This document shows positions 1 through 8,715 of a stretch of DNA of 64,000 nt, in pieces. Position numbers and translations under genes: made by a program. The number at the start of each line of letters is the position of its first letter. The stretch's first letter is position 1. Where the stretch lies: the NCBI RefSeq assembly GCF_039831995.1, contig NZ_JBDOIO010000005.1, forward strand, positions 496,001 to 560,000, in the 5' to 3' direction. This stretch comes from Paenibacillus pabuli (lineage in GTDB: Bacteria; Bacillota; Bacilli; Paenibacillales; Paenibacillaceae). The notes beneath the pieces were generated by a model. That model did not search any database. It saw nothing but the letters and a program-made list of their open reading frames with translations, and had not been told where the DNA came from.

Positions 1-30
1 TGAATCAAAACCGACTAAGGAGGAATGACA

Positions 31-447
31 TTGAGTCGTTCGTTAAAAACCTTTTTTCTGCTCACGGATATCGGCTTTCTTCTATATTGGGCGGTGACTT
101 GGGGAGCGTGGATTCCAAAGGAATACTTATATCAGGACTATACCAACCCTCTGCTGGTCGCATGGAACCTGTCGTTTCTGCCGCTTGATCTGCTTATCTC
201 GGCTACAGGATTCTACAGCCTGTTCCTTCTTCACTGTTCGGATCAACGTTGGCGGCTGGTTGCGCTTATCTCCCTCGTGCTGACCTTCTGTTCCGGGCTT
301 CAAGCTATTGCCTTCTGGTCATTCCGTGGAGAGCTCGATTGGGGCTGGTGGGTTCCCAACCTCTACTTGATGATCTATCCGTTATTCTATATACCGATGC
401 TTCTCCGTAAGGAACAGCGTATTTCTACGATTTCAAAAAATGCATAA
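31..447 (+). CDS. DUF5360 (YvaD-like) small integral membrane protein
   Basis: A membrane protein of about 138 residues with four hydrophobic segments (near residues 8-28, 42-66, 76-98 and 105-125), rich in aromatic residues. Its length and spacing resemble the DUF5360/YvaD family, which has no established biochemical role. An ATG lies at 25, but the Shine-Dalgarno AAGGAGG (17-23) touches it. The in-frame TTG at 31 sits 7 nt from it and is the better start. It stands alone and converges on the lipoprotein gene downstream across a shared hairpin. The family call comes from recall of the pattern and is moderately sure; membrane topology is clear. Confidence 0.7.
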   Translation: MSRSLKTFFLLTDIGFLLYWAVTWGAWIPKEYLYQDYTNPLLVAWNLSFLPLDLLISATGFYSLFLLHCSDQRWRLVALISLVLTFCSGLQAIAFWSFRGELDWGWWVPNLYLMIYPLFYIPMLLRKEQRISTISKNA

Positions 448-479
448 GAAAAAGCCTGGCTCCTCCTGGAAACAGGCTC
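448..479 (-). terminator. intrinsic terminator of the lipoprotein gene
   Basis: Read on the minus strand, AGCCTG pairs with CAGGCT around a 14-nt loop and is followed by TTTTTC. It lies 20 bp past the stop of the minus-strand lipoprotein gene and just past the stop of the plus-strand DUF5360 gene, so it may serve both. Confidence 0.6.
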
Positions 480-498
480 ATTCTTGTACAGTCACTAG

Positions 499-1608
499 TT
501 ACTCCGAGATCGTAATAACGGAGGTGACAAAGTGATACGATTCATTCTGCAGCACCGCTTGGGACAGCAAAATCTTGTTACCTTCCGGGCTCCAGGCGAG
601 TGGATCGGAGATGTCGTCCATATCGGCCGAGATCTGGAATTGTTCCGCAGACTCTGTATTGGATACGAATAATCCTTTCTCGTCATCGTTCTCCGAACTG
701 ATCGTATACGCAATCTTGGAATCATCCCCGGACCAACTGGTCCCGAAGATCTGTGTGCCCCTGGCGAGCGTCGCTTTCTCGTTGCCTTCCAGATCTGTAA
801 GCACCAGCGCCCGTTTCGTATCCGCTGTTTTCTTTACAATGGCCAGCCGGGTGCCATCATTGGACGGAATGACCCACTCCACGCTTTTCAGGACCTGCTT
901 CACGTCACCTGTGGTTGTATCATAGACATTCAATTGTCCGTCTTCACCAGTAATATAGTAGATCACACTGCCCGAGACCCTGACGCTGCGTACGTTGAAA
1001 TTGCCGGTCTCCACCAACACCTTGGTTGTTCCATCAATACTGGCTGAAACGAGGTCTCCCTTCATATTCGGAAAGACGACATGCTGATTATCCAGCCATG
1101 CGCCTTCCTGAACGAAACCATCTTCCTCACCCGCATTCACCGACTCCCCGTTGTGCAAATTCAGAAAGAAACCCTTGCCTGTCGATTCCTCCGGCTCCCG
1201 GTAGAACAGGTACTGCCCATCCGGTGAGACAATCGGCGAGCTCAGACTAACTTCGCTCTCCTTGAGCGGTGTATCGGTTCCTTTCGCCAGATCGTACATA
1301 TATAAGTTATGCGGGTATCTCTCCTGGCCTTCAACCGTGACGGGTTTCATCGACGTGTTCTCTTTGTCCGATACGATCCAGTCATCACTTAGCCAGGCCA
1401 CGCCGCGCATATTGGGCAATTTATCAATTTTCTCGAGTTTGAAGCTCTGGTACACGGATGTATTGGTATTGTCTTTTACCGTGATATCCGTGCCCGTTTT
1501 TCCGCTTTGTGTACTGCCTCCCGGCGCCGTAGTCCCCCCGCAAGCTGCTGCCGACAATAGAGCTAACGCACCCAATGTACCCAATGCCGCCTGTTTCCAA
1601 TTCATCAT
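499..1608 (-). CDS. beta-propeller (TolB/WD40-like) lipoprotein
   Basis: A secreted lipoprotein of about 369 residues. It has a signal peptide and a lipobox-like SAAAC with the lipid-attached Cys near residue 23. A low-complexity Gly/Ser/Thr linker follows, then repeated blades of the PD40 type: SPDGQYLFYREP, WSGDDSKIAYTISS and WSPEGNKILLSQ. The start is one of the tandem ATGs at 1608/1605, just after AGGGGGGACC; the longer upstream reading has no ribosome site. It is the third gene of an operon with a response regulator and a histidine kinase (57-bp gap). A sensory or envelope-stress accessory role for the kinase is an inference; the ligand is unknown. Confidence 0.75.
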   Translation of the reverse strand: MMNWKQAALGTLGALALLSAAACGGTTAPGGSTQSGKTGTDITVKDNTNTSVYQSFKLEKIDKLPNMRGVAWLSDDWIVSDKENTSMKPVTVEGQERYPHNLYMYDLAKGTDTPLKESEVSLSSPIVSPDGQYLFYREPEESTGKGFFLNLHNGESVNAGEEDGFVQEGAWLDNQHVVFPNMKGDLVSASIDGTTKVLVETGNFNVRSVRVSGSVIYYITGEDGQLNVYDTTTGDVKQVLKSVEWVIPSNDGTRLAIVKKTADTKRALVLTDLEGNEKATLARGTQIFGTSWSGDDSKIAYTISSENDDEKGLFVSNTESAEQFQISADMDDISDPLAWSPEGNKILLSQAVLQNESYHFVTSVITISE

Positions 1609-1664
1609 GGTCCCCCCTGCTTTCTCTGCTATAGACCAAGCATACACATGTCATACTTCCAAAG

Positions 1665-3167
1665 TTATTCAGACTTGTTTCCAACTTGTAAACTTGAATC
1701 GGCGAGTGGGAGAACAAGCTGGAACGTTGTTCCTTCCTCACTCTCATCACCCGGCAGCAGGGTGATCGTCCCGCCCTGTTTCTCTACAAATTGCTTCACG
1801 AGTGACAGACCGAGTCCGGTTCCGCCTGTTTTTCTCGCCCGGTCCTTGTTGACGGTATAAAAAGGTTCAAAGATCTTCTCTCTTGCCTCTTCCGGAATCG
1901 GCAGACCCGAGTTGAAGATGCGAATCACCGCTTCACGCGTCTGTGGCCGCTGCTCGCTCTGTACCCGAATGACGCCGCCAGGCACGTTATACTTGATCGC
2001 ATTATCGAGCAGATTGATGAAGATATGCATGAGACTCTCCCGATCACTGCGGATAACGGAAGGCTGAATGTCCAGCTCCATACGAAGCGCAAACTTCTCG
2101 GCTTTGCCTCGCATGCGTCCGCAGGCGTCCTCCAGCAGCGCACCCACCTCTACATCCTCCGCCTGGTTCTCAAAATCATATTTCTCCAATGCCGATAAAT
2201 GCAGCACCTTCTCGACCATCTCATATAACCGTTCCGTTTCCTTGCCAATGTTGCTGGATGCATCCTCCAGCAGCTGAGGGTCATCCCGATACATATCAAG
2301 CAGTTCCACATAGGCCATGATCGAGGTTAGCGGTGTTTTGAATTCATGGCTGATGTTGCCGATGTATTGTTTCTGCTGCTGTTCCAGTGCCTGGAGCTTC
2401 TCAATGGCCAGCTGCAGCTTCTGCTGTTCTGCATGCATGTCTGTAATATTTTGCTGGATGGACGTGCTCATGTAATAGATGCCTTGTCCCAGCTCGCCCA
2501 GTTCATCCTTGCGTTTTACAGGGGATTCCGTAATGTACTCGCCTTTCCGAATGGAATCCGCCGATTTCTTCAGCTTGGTAATCGCGACCGCGAAGCGATT
2601 ATAGAACAGGTACCCGAGAATAAAGCTTAATGCCACGACGGTAATACCCGCCCATATGAACAACTGTAAAATGCGTGCATAGAATTCATGGTAGCTCTGG
2701 ACCGGATACTGCATCCATATCGCCCCCATCTGACCATCCGGGCCGTCCAGCGGTGCTGCATAGAGCAGGGTGTCGCCCTGTTCACGGTAGGCAATTTTAT
2801 TTTGCAGGGCATAGTTCAGCGTCTCCTGGATTTCCAGACTCTCACCCGGTGTAATGGACGAGCCCACCTGTGTCCCATTCATGTCATAGAGAGCGATCGG
2901 CAGACCTGTGGAGTTCGCCAGTTCCTGTGCAAGCCTGCGACCATTTTGCTTCAGAAAGGCATCCGTCTCCAGCCGAATGGCTTCGGTGTAATAGGACTGA
3001 CGCACATTGAGATTGACCAGACGCGTCTGCTGGGACAGAATACCCTCGATCTGTGACTGCTGGTTGCGTTCAATCCCTCGCAGGACGAGGGAACTGAGCA
3101 CCACAACGGTCAGAATGAGCAATGCCGCCAAGAACACGCTGAATTTCAGCTTGATGCTGACCCTCAT
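1665..3167 (-). CDS. membrane sensor histidine kinase (PhoR/ResE type)
   Basis: A 500-residue sensor kinase. TM1 is near residues 9-31, followed by an extracytoplasmic sensor of about 130 residues, TM2 near 168-190 and HAMP near 190-243. The HisKA box NISHEFKTPLTSI has its phospho-acceptor at His274. The ATPase domain carries NLLDNAIKYN (385-394) and GTGLGLSLV (449-457). It overlaps the upstream response-regulator gene by 4 bp (ATGA), so the two are translationally coupled cognate partners. The signal cannot be read from sequence; the adjacent propeller lipoprotein suggests a cell-surface cue. Confidence 0.93.
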   Translation of the reverse strand: MRVSIKLKFSVFLAALLILTVVVLSSLVLRGIERNQQSQIEGILSQQTRLVNLNVRQSYYTEAIRLETDAFLKQNGRRLAQELANSTGLPIALYDMNGTQVGSSITPGESLEIQETLNYALQNKIAYREQGDTLLYAAPLDGPDGQMGAIWMQYPVQSYHEFYARILQLFIWAGITVVALSFILGYLFYNRFAVAITKLKKSADSIRKGEYITESPVKRKDELGELGQGIYYMSTSIQQNITDMHAEQQKLQLAIEKLQALEQQQKQYIGNISHEFKTPLTSIMAYVELLDMYRDDPQLLEDASSNIGKETERLYEMVEKVLHLSALEKYDFENQAEDVEVGALLEDACGRMRGKAEKFALRMELDIQPSVIRSDRESLMHIFINLLDNAIKYNVPGGVIRVQSEQRPQTREAVIRIFNSGLPIPEEAREKIFEPFYTVNKDRARKTGGTGLGLSLVKQFVEKQGGTITLLPGDESEEGTTFQLVLPLADSSLQVGNKSE

Positions 3168-3874
3168 GCCGAACCGCCCGGTTCAGGGGCTGGCGCCTTG
3201 TAGCCAATGCCGTATACGGTCTGCAGCTTTTGCTGATCCGTATCACCGATTTTTTTGCGCAAACGCTGAATATGAATGTCCACCGTGCGTGTGCCTCCTG
3301 CATATTCCATGCCCCACACCCGATCCAACAGATCATCCCGTGTGTACACCCGCTCCGGATTGGACATCAGGATGGTGAGCAGATCAAATTCCTTGGGCGT
3401 CAGATCCAGCTTCTCTCCCTTCACCGTCACCGTCCGATGAGCCACATGAATACGCAAGTCACCATTCAAGATAGCCTGGTTCTTCTGCTCGTCTGCCGGC
3501 GGGCTACTTTTCTCCACCCGGCGCATGAGCGCCTTCACCCGGGCGAGCAGCTCACGGATTTCAAACGGCTTGGTCATGTAATCATCTGCGCCCATTTCCA
3601 GGCCGACAATTTTGTCCACGATGTCATTTTTCACGGTCAGCAGAATAATCCCGATATCCTCCCGGTCCTCCAACCTGCGGCACACACCGTATCCATCGAG
3701 CCTCGGCATCATGACGTCCAGTATCATCACCTGCGGATGGAAGGACGCCACCTTGACCAGTGCCTCCTCGCCATCACTTGCAGTCTCCACTTCATATCCT
3801 TCGCGCCGGAGCGCATAAGCAATGGCACTGACGATACTTGACTCGTCATCTACCACAAGCACTTTTTTAGTCAT
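3164..3874 (-). CDS. OmpR/PhoB-family response regulator
   Basis: A 236-residue two-domain regulator. The receiver has the acidic pair Asp9/Asp10, phospho-acceptor Asp53 in ILDVMMPRLDG and the switch Lys in MTKPFE. The C-terminal winged helix contains LTPKEFDLLTIL and GTRTVDIHIQRLRKKI. Of three in-frame Met codons, the one at 3874 is 9 nt after AGAGG; upstream ATGs overlap or precede that site. First gene of the RR-HK-lipoprotein operon. It probably autoregulates the operon, but no operator was identified. Confidence 0.93.
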   Translation of the reverse strand: MTKKVLVVDDESSIVSAIAYALRREGYEVETASDGEEALVKVASFHPQVMILDVMMPRLDGYGVCRRLEDREDIGIILLTVKNDIVDKIVGLEMGADDYMTKPFEIRELLARVKALMRRVEKSSPPADEQKNQAILNGDLRIHVAHRTVTVKGEKLDLTPKEFDLLTILMSNPERVYTRDDLLDRVWGMEYAGGTRTVDIHIQRLRKKIGDTDQQKLQTVYGIGYKAPAPEPGGSA

Positions 3875-4024
3875 CGGATTCATCCTCTTTATTGATGTCA
3901 TAAGTTCAATATTCCTGGATCTATGTTAACAAGGTCTGACCGGATAATCCATGGAGGACTATACGATTTACGCAGAAAGCCGTATTCTCTAAGCTTGGAC
4001 TTCGCTACACTTTTTTTATACCCG

Positions 4025-4070
4025 TACATGACAAAAAGACCTCACCGGAAAATGGGTTGGCCTTTGTCTC
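4025..4070 (-). terminator. imperfect terminator-like hairpin
   Basis: GACAAA with a following AGG/CC stem pairs imperfectly across an approximately 12-nt loop downstream of the AraC gene. On the minus strand it ends in a short mixed T stretch (GTCTTTTTGTC). It is the only visible stop signal for that gene. The 200 bp between it and the regulator at 3874 shows no other gene. Confidence 0.4.
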
Positions 4071-4110
4071 TTAGTATTTTAAGCTTCATGCATGACGAAT
4101 GAACGATCTA

Positions 4111-5007
4111 CTATTCCTCAAACGACAAGTTCATTGGCTCATCCGCTATCTCGTATTCCGTATCCATATGGGTCAAGGGCGTATTCAGGTCCACTTCCTC
4201 GAAGCGGAAGCTATCCACCCAGACCTTGCCTTTACCGTTCAGAATGACCCCGAATGAAATGACAGCACTGCCCTCCGGTACATCCAGCACGATGCTGTAC
4301 TGATTCCATGGCTGTGTGCCGGAGATCGGACGATCGTGCATGTTATCAAACTGAAGCACGTCCTGGGCATGGTTATCCACACGCATCCATAATCCGCAGA
4401 ACCCATCCACGCGCTCAGTCTTCACGAATCCGGATAACTTCATCCGTTTGCCCACATACTTGTCCGCCTTGAACTGCTGCATCATCGTCGCAAACTCGTT
4501 CGGCTCCATTGGTGTAACGGCCTTCAAATACCCCGAGGCCTTCCCTTGATGGACTTCAGCGGGATCAATGCCCATCTCATAATTTTGCGGGTGGCTTCCG
4601 GTTAACATCCAGCCTTTGATTGCTGCTGCAGAATTCATCTGTAATTCTCCTCCTCTGGTTTTTCCGGTGAATAGTTTCAGATCGAATAATTTGCGAAAAC
4701 GACCGGGCGGCATGCCGTATATTTTGCGGAATGCCCGGGTGAATGCTTCCTGACTTTCAAATCCGCAGGCGAGAGAAATATCCAAAATGCCTGCATTCGT
4801 GGAGCGCAGTGCGGTAGAAGCCAGACTCATCCGCCGATGACGAATGTAATCAATTACGGTCATGCCCACCTCATCCCGAAATACCCGATGATAATGGTAC
4901 GGCGATAATAAAGCCTCCGAAGCTACCTCTTCCAACCCTATCTTCTCATGCAGATGGGTCTCAATATAGAACAAGCTGTCCTGAATCATCTCCTGATAAC
5001 GGCTCAA
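4111..5007 (-). CDS. AraC-family regulator with a C-terminal beta-sandwich-like domain
   Basis: A 298-residue protein with the two HTH motifs of AraC/XylS proteins at the N-terminus (about residues 8-106; LSPYHYHRVFRDEVG, CGFESQEAFTRAFRKIYG). The usual order is reversed: the DNA-binding domain comes first. About 180 residues follow with alternating hydrophobic strands (MKLSGFVKTE, GLWMRVDN, VSF-like stretches near the end), resembling a jelly-roll or carbohydrate-binding fold more than GyrI. The start appears to be TTG at 5007, about 11 nt after AAGGGGG; an ATG at 4989 is the alternative. Ligand and targets are unknown; the MATE exporter next door is one possible target. Confidence 0.8.
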   Translation of the reverse strand: MSRYQEMIQDSLFYIETHLHEKIGLEEVASEALLSPYHYHRVFRDEVGMTVIDYIRHRRMSLASTALRSTNAGILDISLACGFESQEAFTRAFRKIYGMPPGRFRKLFDLKLFTGKTRGGELQMNSAAAIKGWMLTGSHPQNYEMGIDPAEVHQGKASGYLKAVTPMEPNEFATMMQQFKADKYVGKRMKLSGFVKTERVDGFCGLWMRVDNHAQDVLQFDNMHDRPISGTQPWNQYSIVLDVPEGSAVISFGVILNGKGKVWVDSFRFEEVDLNTPLTHMDTEYEIADEPMNLSFEE

Positions 5008-5081
5008 GTGGAGAGCAGCCCCCTTCCATATCCATACTATACGTGTTCACAAAGCGGCCGTTTTGATCATTTTTGCGGAAA

Positions 5082-5135
5082 ATAAAAAAAGAAGAGCCAG
5101 CTTAGGGACAGCAATGTCCTTGACCGACTCTTCTT
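5082..5135 (-). terminator. intrinsic terminator of the MATE gene
   Basis: On the minus strand AAGAAGAG(T) and CTCTTCTT close a long stem with an inner AGGACA/TGTCCC arm, followed by a run of seven T. It sits 33 bp past the stop of the MATE gene. Confidence 0.85.
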
Positions 5136-5167
5136 GGGAGCTGCAATTCAGATAAGTGACCGACGAA

Positions 5168-6577
5168 TCAGACTGCCGGAACCGGCTGTGCAGCAACCTC
5201 ATCCTCATCATGCTTCACCAATTCATGTTTCTCCCACGCCCGGCTCTTCCAGCGGAAGTACATAATGACCGCACGTGTCCATTCGTCCGCCGCTATGGCA
5301 AGCCATACACCCGCCAGTCCCAGATCAAGCTGGAACACCAGCAGATAGCCGAGAGGCAGACTCATGCACACCATGGAGATCAACCCCATATATACCGGGA
5401 ACTTGGCATCCCCTGCCGCACGCAGGGAACCGATAATGACAATGTTGCAGGTACGTCCGGTTTCGAGCAAAAGACTGAGCAGGAGTACCTGAGCACCCAG
5501 CTTGATAATCTCCGGATTTTCCGTAAAAATGCCCATTAATGGCACGCGGAAAATAATAATGATCACGTCAATGATCACGGTCGCCAGCAGGGCCCATTTT
5601 ACACTGTCGAATACCCGTTTGTATGCCTCATCTTTGCGGCGTGCCCCTACAAGACGACCGACAATGATGGACGTTCCCATGCCAATCGCCATGCTGAACA
5701 GATAGATATAGCTGGAGATATTGCCGGCATATTGCTTGGTTGCCATGGCTTCCGCACCCAGATAGGTCACGTACAGCGTAAATATGAGTTGGCAGGAATG
5801 ATACACCATGGATTCCATCGCAGACGGAATGCCGATTCGCAGAATTTTGCCGATAAAATTTTTGGACAGTTTAATGTAGTAACCGAATTCTACCCGAACC
5901 TCACTCACACGGTACAAAAGCCAGAAGAAGATCAGTAGGCAGATGAAACGGCTTCCCACCGTCGAGATCGCTGCCCCTTCCACACCCAGCTTGGGCAGGC
6001 CGAAATGTCCAAAGATCAGGGCATAGTTACCAATAACGTGGATGACGTTCATAAACACAGATACGTACATGGTTTCCTTGGTATACCCGTGTGTACGAAT
6101 GGTTGCAGCCAGCGCATTGATAAGAGCCTGCAGGAAAATCCCGCCCCCAACAATGCTTATATACGAACGGGCGTAATCGTAGATTTCGCCTTGAATATTA
6201 AGAAGTGTCAGTAAATGTCCACCAAACACCAGAAAAATAACACTCAGGATCAATCCGACCACAAGATTAAGCGTGATGGCATTACCTGTAACCTGAGCTG
6301 CTTCACTCAGTTTTTTGGAACCAATATATTGGGCAACTACAATCGCAGCACCATGTCCGATGACTTCGAGTACAAGAATGGCAATCGAGATAATCTGGTT
6401 GGCTGCGCCCACCCCGGAGACGGCATTATCCGATACCGAGCTAAGCATGAGCGTATCTACGCTCCCCATCAACATAAACAAGAAGAGTTCCAGGAAAATT
6501 GGCCAGGTCAGCCGAATCAGCTTCAGGTCCTTGGCATCTGAACGGAGGGACTCTTTGGTCGAGGATATTGCTGTCAT
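5168..6577 (-). CDS. MATE-family multidrug efflux transporter
   Basis: A protein of about 469 residues with twelve hydrophobic helices in two pseudo-repeats, the MATE pattern of cation-coupled drug or metabolite exporters. Recognisable pieces are LTWPIFLELFLFMLMGSVDTLMLSS at the first helix (where sodium- or proton-driven members carry the family Asp/Gln positions), GVGAANQII, and GSLRAAGDAKFPVYMG in the C-half. The C-terminal tail is acidic and cytoplasmic. The ATG at 6577 is preceded by AAAGGTGAG; the longer upstream reading has no ribosome site. Monocistronic, with its own terminator. The substrate is unknown. Confidence 0.9.
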   Translation of the reverse strand: MTAISSTKESLRSDAKDLKLIRLTWPIFLELFLFMLMGSVDTLMLSSVSDNAVSGVGAANQIISIAILVLEVIGHGAAIVVAQYIGSKKLSEAAQVTGNAITLNLVVGLILSVIFLVFGGHLLTLLNIQGEIYDYARSYISIVGGGIFLQALINALAATIRTHGYTKETMYVSVFMNVIHVIGNYALIFGHFGLPKLGVEGAAISTVGSRFICLLIFFWLLYRVSEVRVEFGYYIKLSKNFIGKILRIGIPSAMESMVYHSCQLIFTLYVTYLGAEAMATKQYAGNISSYIYLFSMAIGMGTSIIVGRLVGARRKDEAYKRVFDSVKWALLATVIIDVIIIIFRVPLMGIFTENPEIIKLGAQVLLLSLLLETGRTCNIVIIGSLRAAGDAKFPVYMGLISMVCMSLPLGYLLVFQLDLGLAGVWLAIAADEWTRAVIMYFRWKSRAWEKHELVKHDEDEVAAQPVPAV

Positions 6578-6760
6578 TTTCTCACCTTTCCAACGTGGGC
6601 TTGATTTCATAGGGTATGTTAGCACAGGTGGTTTGAAAATGCAGTAGTTTTACGAAAATAATTGAAAGATTTTTGAAATCCCATAAAAAGGTATTTTCAA
6701 CTTTTCATCAAATCCATCTTCCGTGCACCGCCGAGAGGTTATGGAAGACAAAACAAAACC

Positions 6761-6815
6761 AAAAAAACCCTTTCATCACTCGCCCGGAAGGAGAGGTGAA
6801 AGGGTCTTCAATCTC
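6761..6815 (-). terminator. intrinsic terminator of sugar importer 1
   Basis: ACCCTTTCA pairs with TGAAAGGGT around a 20-nt loop, and the minus strand continues with TTTTTTT. It lies 43 bp past the last gene of the importer 1 operon. Confidence 0.88.
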
Positions 6816-6857
6816 AGGGTAGGTGTATGATGCAGTGAAGTACCGGGTCTGTACGAG

Positions 6858-7745
6858 TTAACCTTTGACGGACCCCGCAGCAATCCCTTCGACAATTCGT
6901 TCACTCAGCACCAGAAACGCAATCAAAATCGGCAGAATGCTGATCATCAGCGTAGCCCCAATGGCACCCCAATCGGTGGTGTACTGTCCAATAAAGTTCT
7001 GCACCCCAACGGTCAGCGTTTTATATGCATCCGAACTAATGAAGGTGTTCACGAAAATAAATTCGTTCCAGTCATAGATCATGTTAATGATGGCCGTTGT
7101 AGCAATTACGGAAGCAGTCATCGGCAGTACAATGCGGAAGAAGATCCGGTTCACAGAGCATCCGTCCATCACCGCCGCCTCCTCCACCTCTCTCGGAAGT
7201 GCATAATAGAACCCAAGCAGAATCATAATCGTGATCGGCATATTAAATGCAATGTAAGACAGAATGACCGATAAAGGATGGTCTGTGAGATGCAGTTTCA
7301 GGAACAGGCTGAACAGCGGGATCAGCGTGGAGTGCACCGGGATCATCAGTCCCACCATGAACAGCCCCAGCACCAGTGAACGTCCCTTCCAGCGCATCCG
7401 TGTGATCGCAAATGTGACGAGACTCGCAAACAGCACCGTGAACACCACAGAAACGACCGTGACCCATACACTGTTGAAAAAATATAAACTGATATTGCCT
7501 TCCGTCCATACCTTGACATAGTTCTCCCAACGCGGCGTAGCCGGGAGGGCAAAAGGAGCCATGTCGAATACTTCCTGATTATTTTTGAGCGAGAATAACA
7601 GCAGCCAGATCAAGGGTAATATCTGAAGCACAGCCACCAGAGACAAGAGCACATACAGCAGCACATATCCAAGCCTTCTTAACCATTCTGAGCCTTGGCC
7701 CGTCTCCGGATGTACTGGCAGCCGAACAGCCGTATCCGTCTTCAT
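6858..7745 (-). CDS. carbohydrate ABC importer permease (MalG type), importer 1
   Basis: A 295-residue membrane protein with six predicted helices and the cytoplasmic EAA loop EEAAVMDGC...FFRIVLPM that docks the ATPase. It ends in GIAAGSVKG, the usual MalG/UgpE-type tail. It is the last gene of a binding protein-permease-permease set, 32 bp downstream of its partner permease, and has a good ribosome site (AAGGGGG). No ATP-binding subunit is encoded nearby; a shared MsmX-like ATPase elsewhere is expected from Bacillota practice. The substrate is not deducible beyond a sugar or oligosaccharide. Confidence 0.92.
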   Translation of the reverse strand: MKTDTAVRLPVHPETGQGSEWLRRLGYVLLYVLLSLVAVLQILPLIWLLLFSLKNNQEVFDMAPFALPATPRWENYVKVWTEGNISLYFFNSVWVTVVSVVFTVLFASLVTFAITRMRWKGRSLVLGLFMVGLMIPVHSTLIPLFSLFLKLHLTDHPLSVILSYIAFNMPITIMILLGFYYALPREVEEAAVMDGCSVNRIFFRIVLPMTASVIATTAIINMIYDWNEFIFVNTFISSDAYKTLTVGVQNFIGQYTTDWGAIGATLMISILPILIAFLVLSERIVEGIAAGSVKG

Positions 7746-7777
7746 CAGGATAGACCCCCTTTCATTTTATGTTCACG

Positions 7778-8659
7778 TCAGGAATACTGGATCGGTTCTT
7801 TGGAAGCCGTCACCTTGCGGAGCAACCATGTGACCACCAGACAGATCAAGAGCAGGAAAAACCCTACAGCACTGCCGTAACCAAAGTCGAAGCTGCGGAA
7901 GGCCTGACGGTACATATAGGAGGCCATAACTTCACTGGAGCCATTTGGACCCCCATCGGTCATCACATAGATGAGGTCAAAATACTTGAGCGAGCCCACC
8001 ACGGCAAGCACTACGGTTACCTTGATGACTTCCGTGATGAGCGGCAGCTTGATACGAAAGGCAATCTGCCACGGATTCGCACCATCAATTCGGGCAGCCT
8101 CGACCAGAGATTCCGGGATGTTTTTCAGCGCAGCATAATAGATCAGAATATAGAAGCCCGCATACTGCCACAGGATCGGCACGAACAGTGCATACAGCAC
8201 CAGCGAGGGCTCCGCCAGCCACGCCGGCGGATTGCTGAAGCCGATGGCTTCCAGGAAGGTGTTCAGCACACCGTTGCTGGGATGATAAATTTTCAGCCAT
8301 AACTGGGCAATTGCAACGGAAGACAGCAGCATCGGGATCAGATATATTTTTCGAAATACATTCGCGCCCTTGATCTTGCCTGACAGCACGAGTGCAATCA
8401 TCAGATAACCGATCAGGCTCAGCGCAGAAAACAAGGCGAGCAAAAAGGTATGATTGGCGCTCTGCCAGAACGTGCTGTCCTGAATCAATCTGGCGTAGTT
8501 ATCCAAACCAATAAACGTCATCGCCCCGATCCCATCCCATTGCATCAAACCGTAATATCCGGTGAGCACAATCGGGATATAGACCAGAACCAGCAGCAGA
8601 AGCAGCGCAGGCAGCACATACAGCGCAGCAACCAGACGGTTCGACATGACTTTGTCCAA
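7778..8659 (-). CDS. carbohydrate ABC importer permease (MalF/UgpA type), importer 1
   Basis: A 293-residue permease with six hydrophobic helices and the EAA motif VEAARIDGANPWQIAFRIKLP. LPALLLLLVLVYIP marks the first helix. It apparently starts at TTG (8659), 8 nt after GGGAGG; an internal ATG at 8647 is the alternative. It forms the heterodimer with the following MalG-type gene and receives sugar from the lipoprotein encoded just upstream (56-bp gap). Confidence 0.92.
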   Translation of the reverse strand: MDKVMSNRLVAALYVLPALLLLLVLVYIPIVLTGYYGLMQWDGIGAMTFIGLDNYARLIQDSTFWQSANHTFLLALFSALSLIGYLMIALVLSGKIKGANVFRKIYLIPMLLSSVAIAQLWLKIYHPSNGVLNTFLEAIGFSNPPAWLAEPSLVLYALFVPILWQYAGFYILIYYAALKNIPESLVEAARIDGANPWQIAFRIKLPLITEVIKVTVVLAVVGSLKYFDLIYVMTDGGPNGSSEVMASYMYRQAFRSFDFGYGSAVGFFLLLICLVVTWLLRKVTASKEPIQYS

Positions 8660-8715
8660 GACATGATCCTCCCTTCAAACGTTCAAACCTTCAAATGGTG
8701 TAGGTGAGGTGTACA

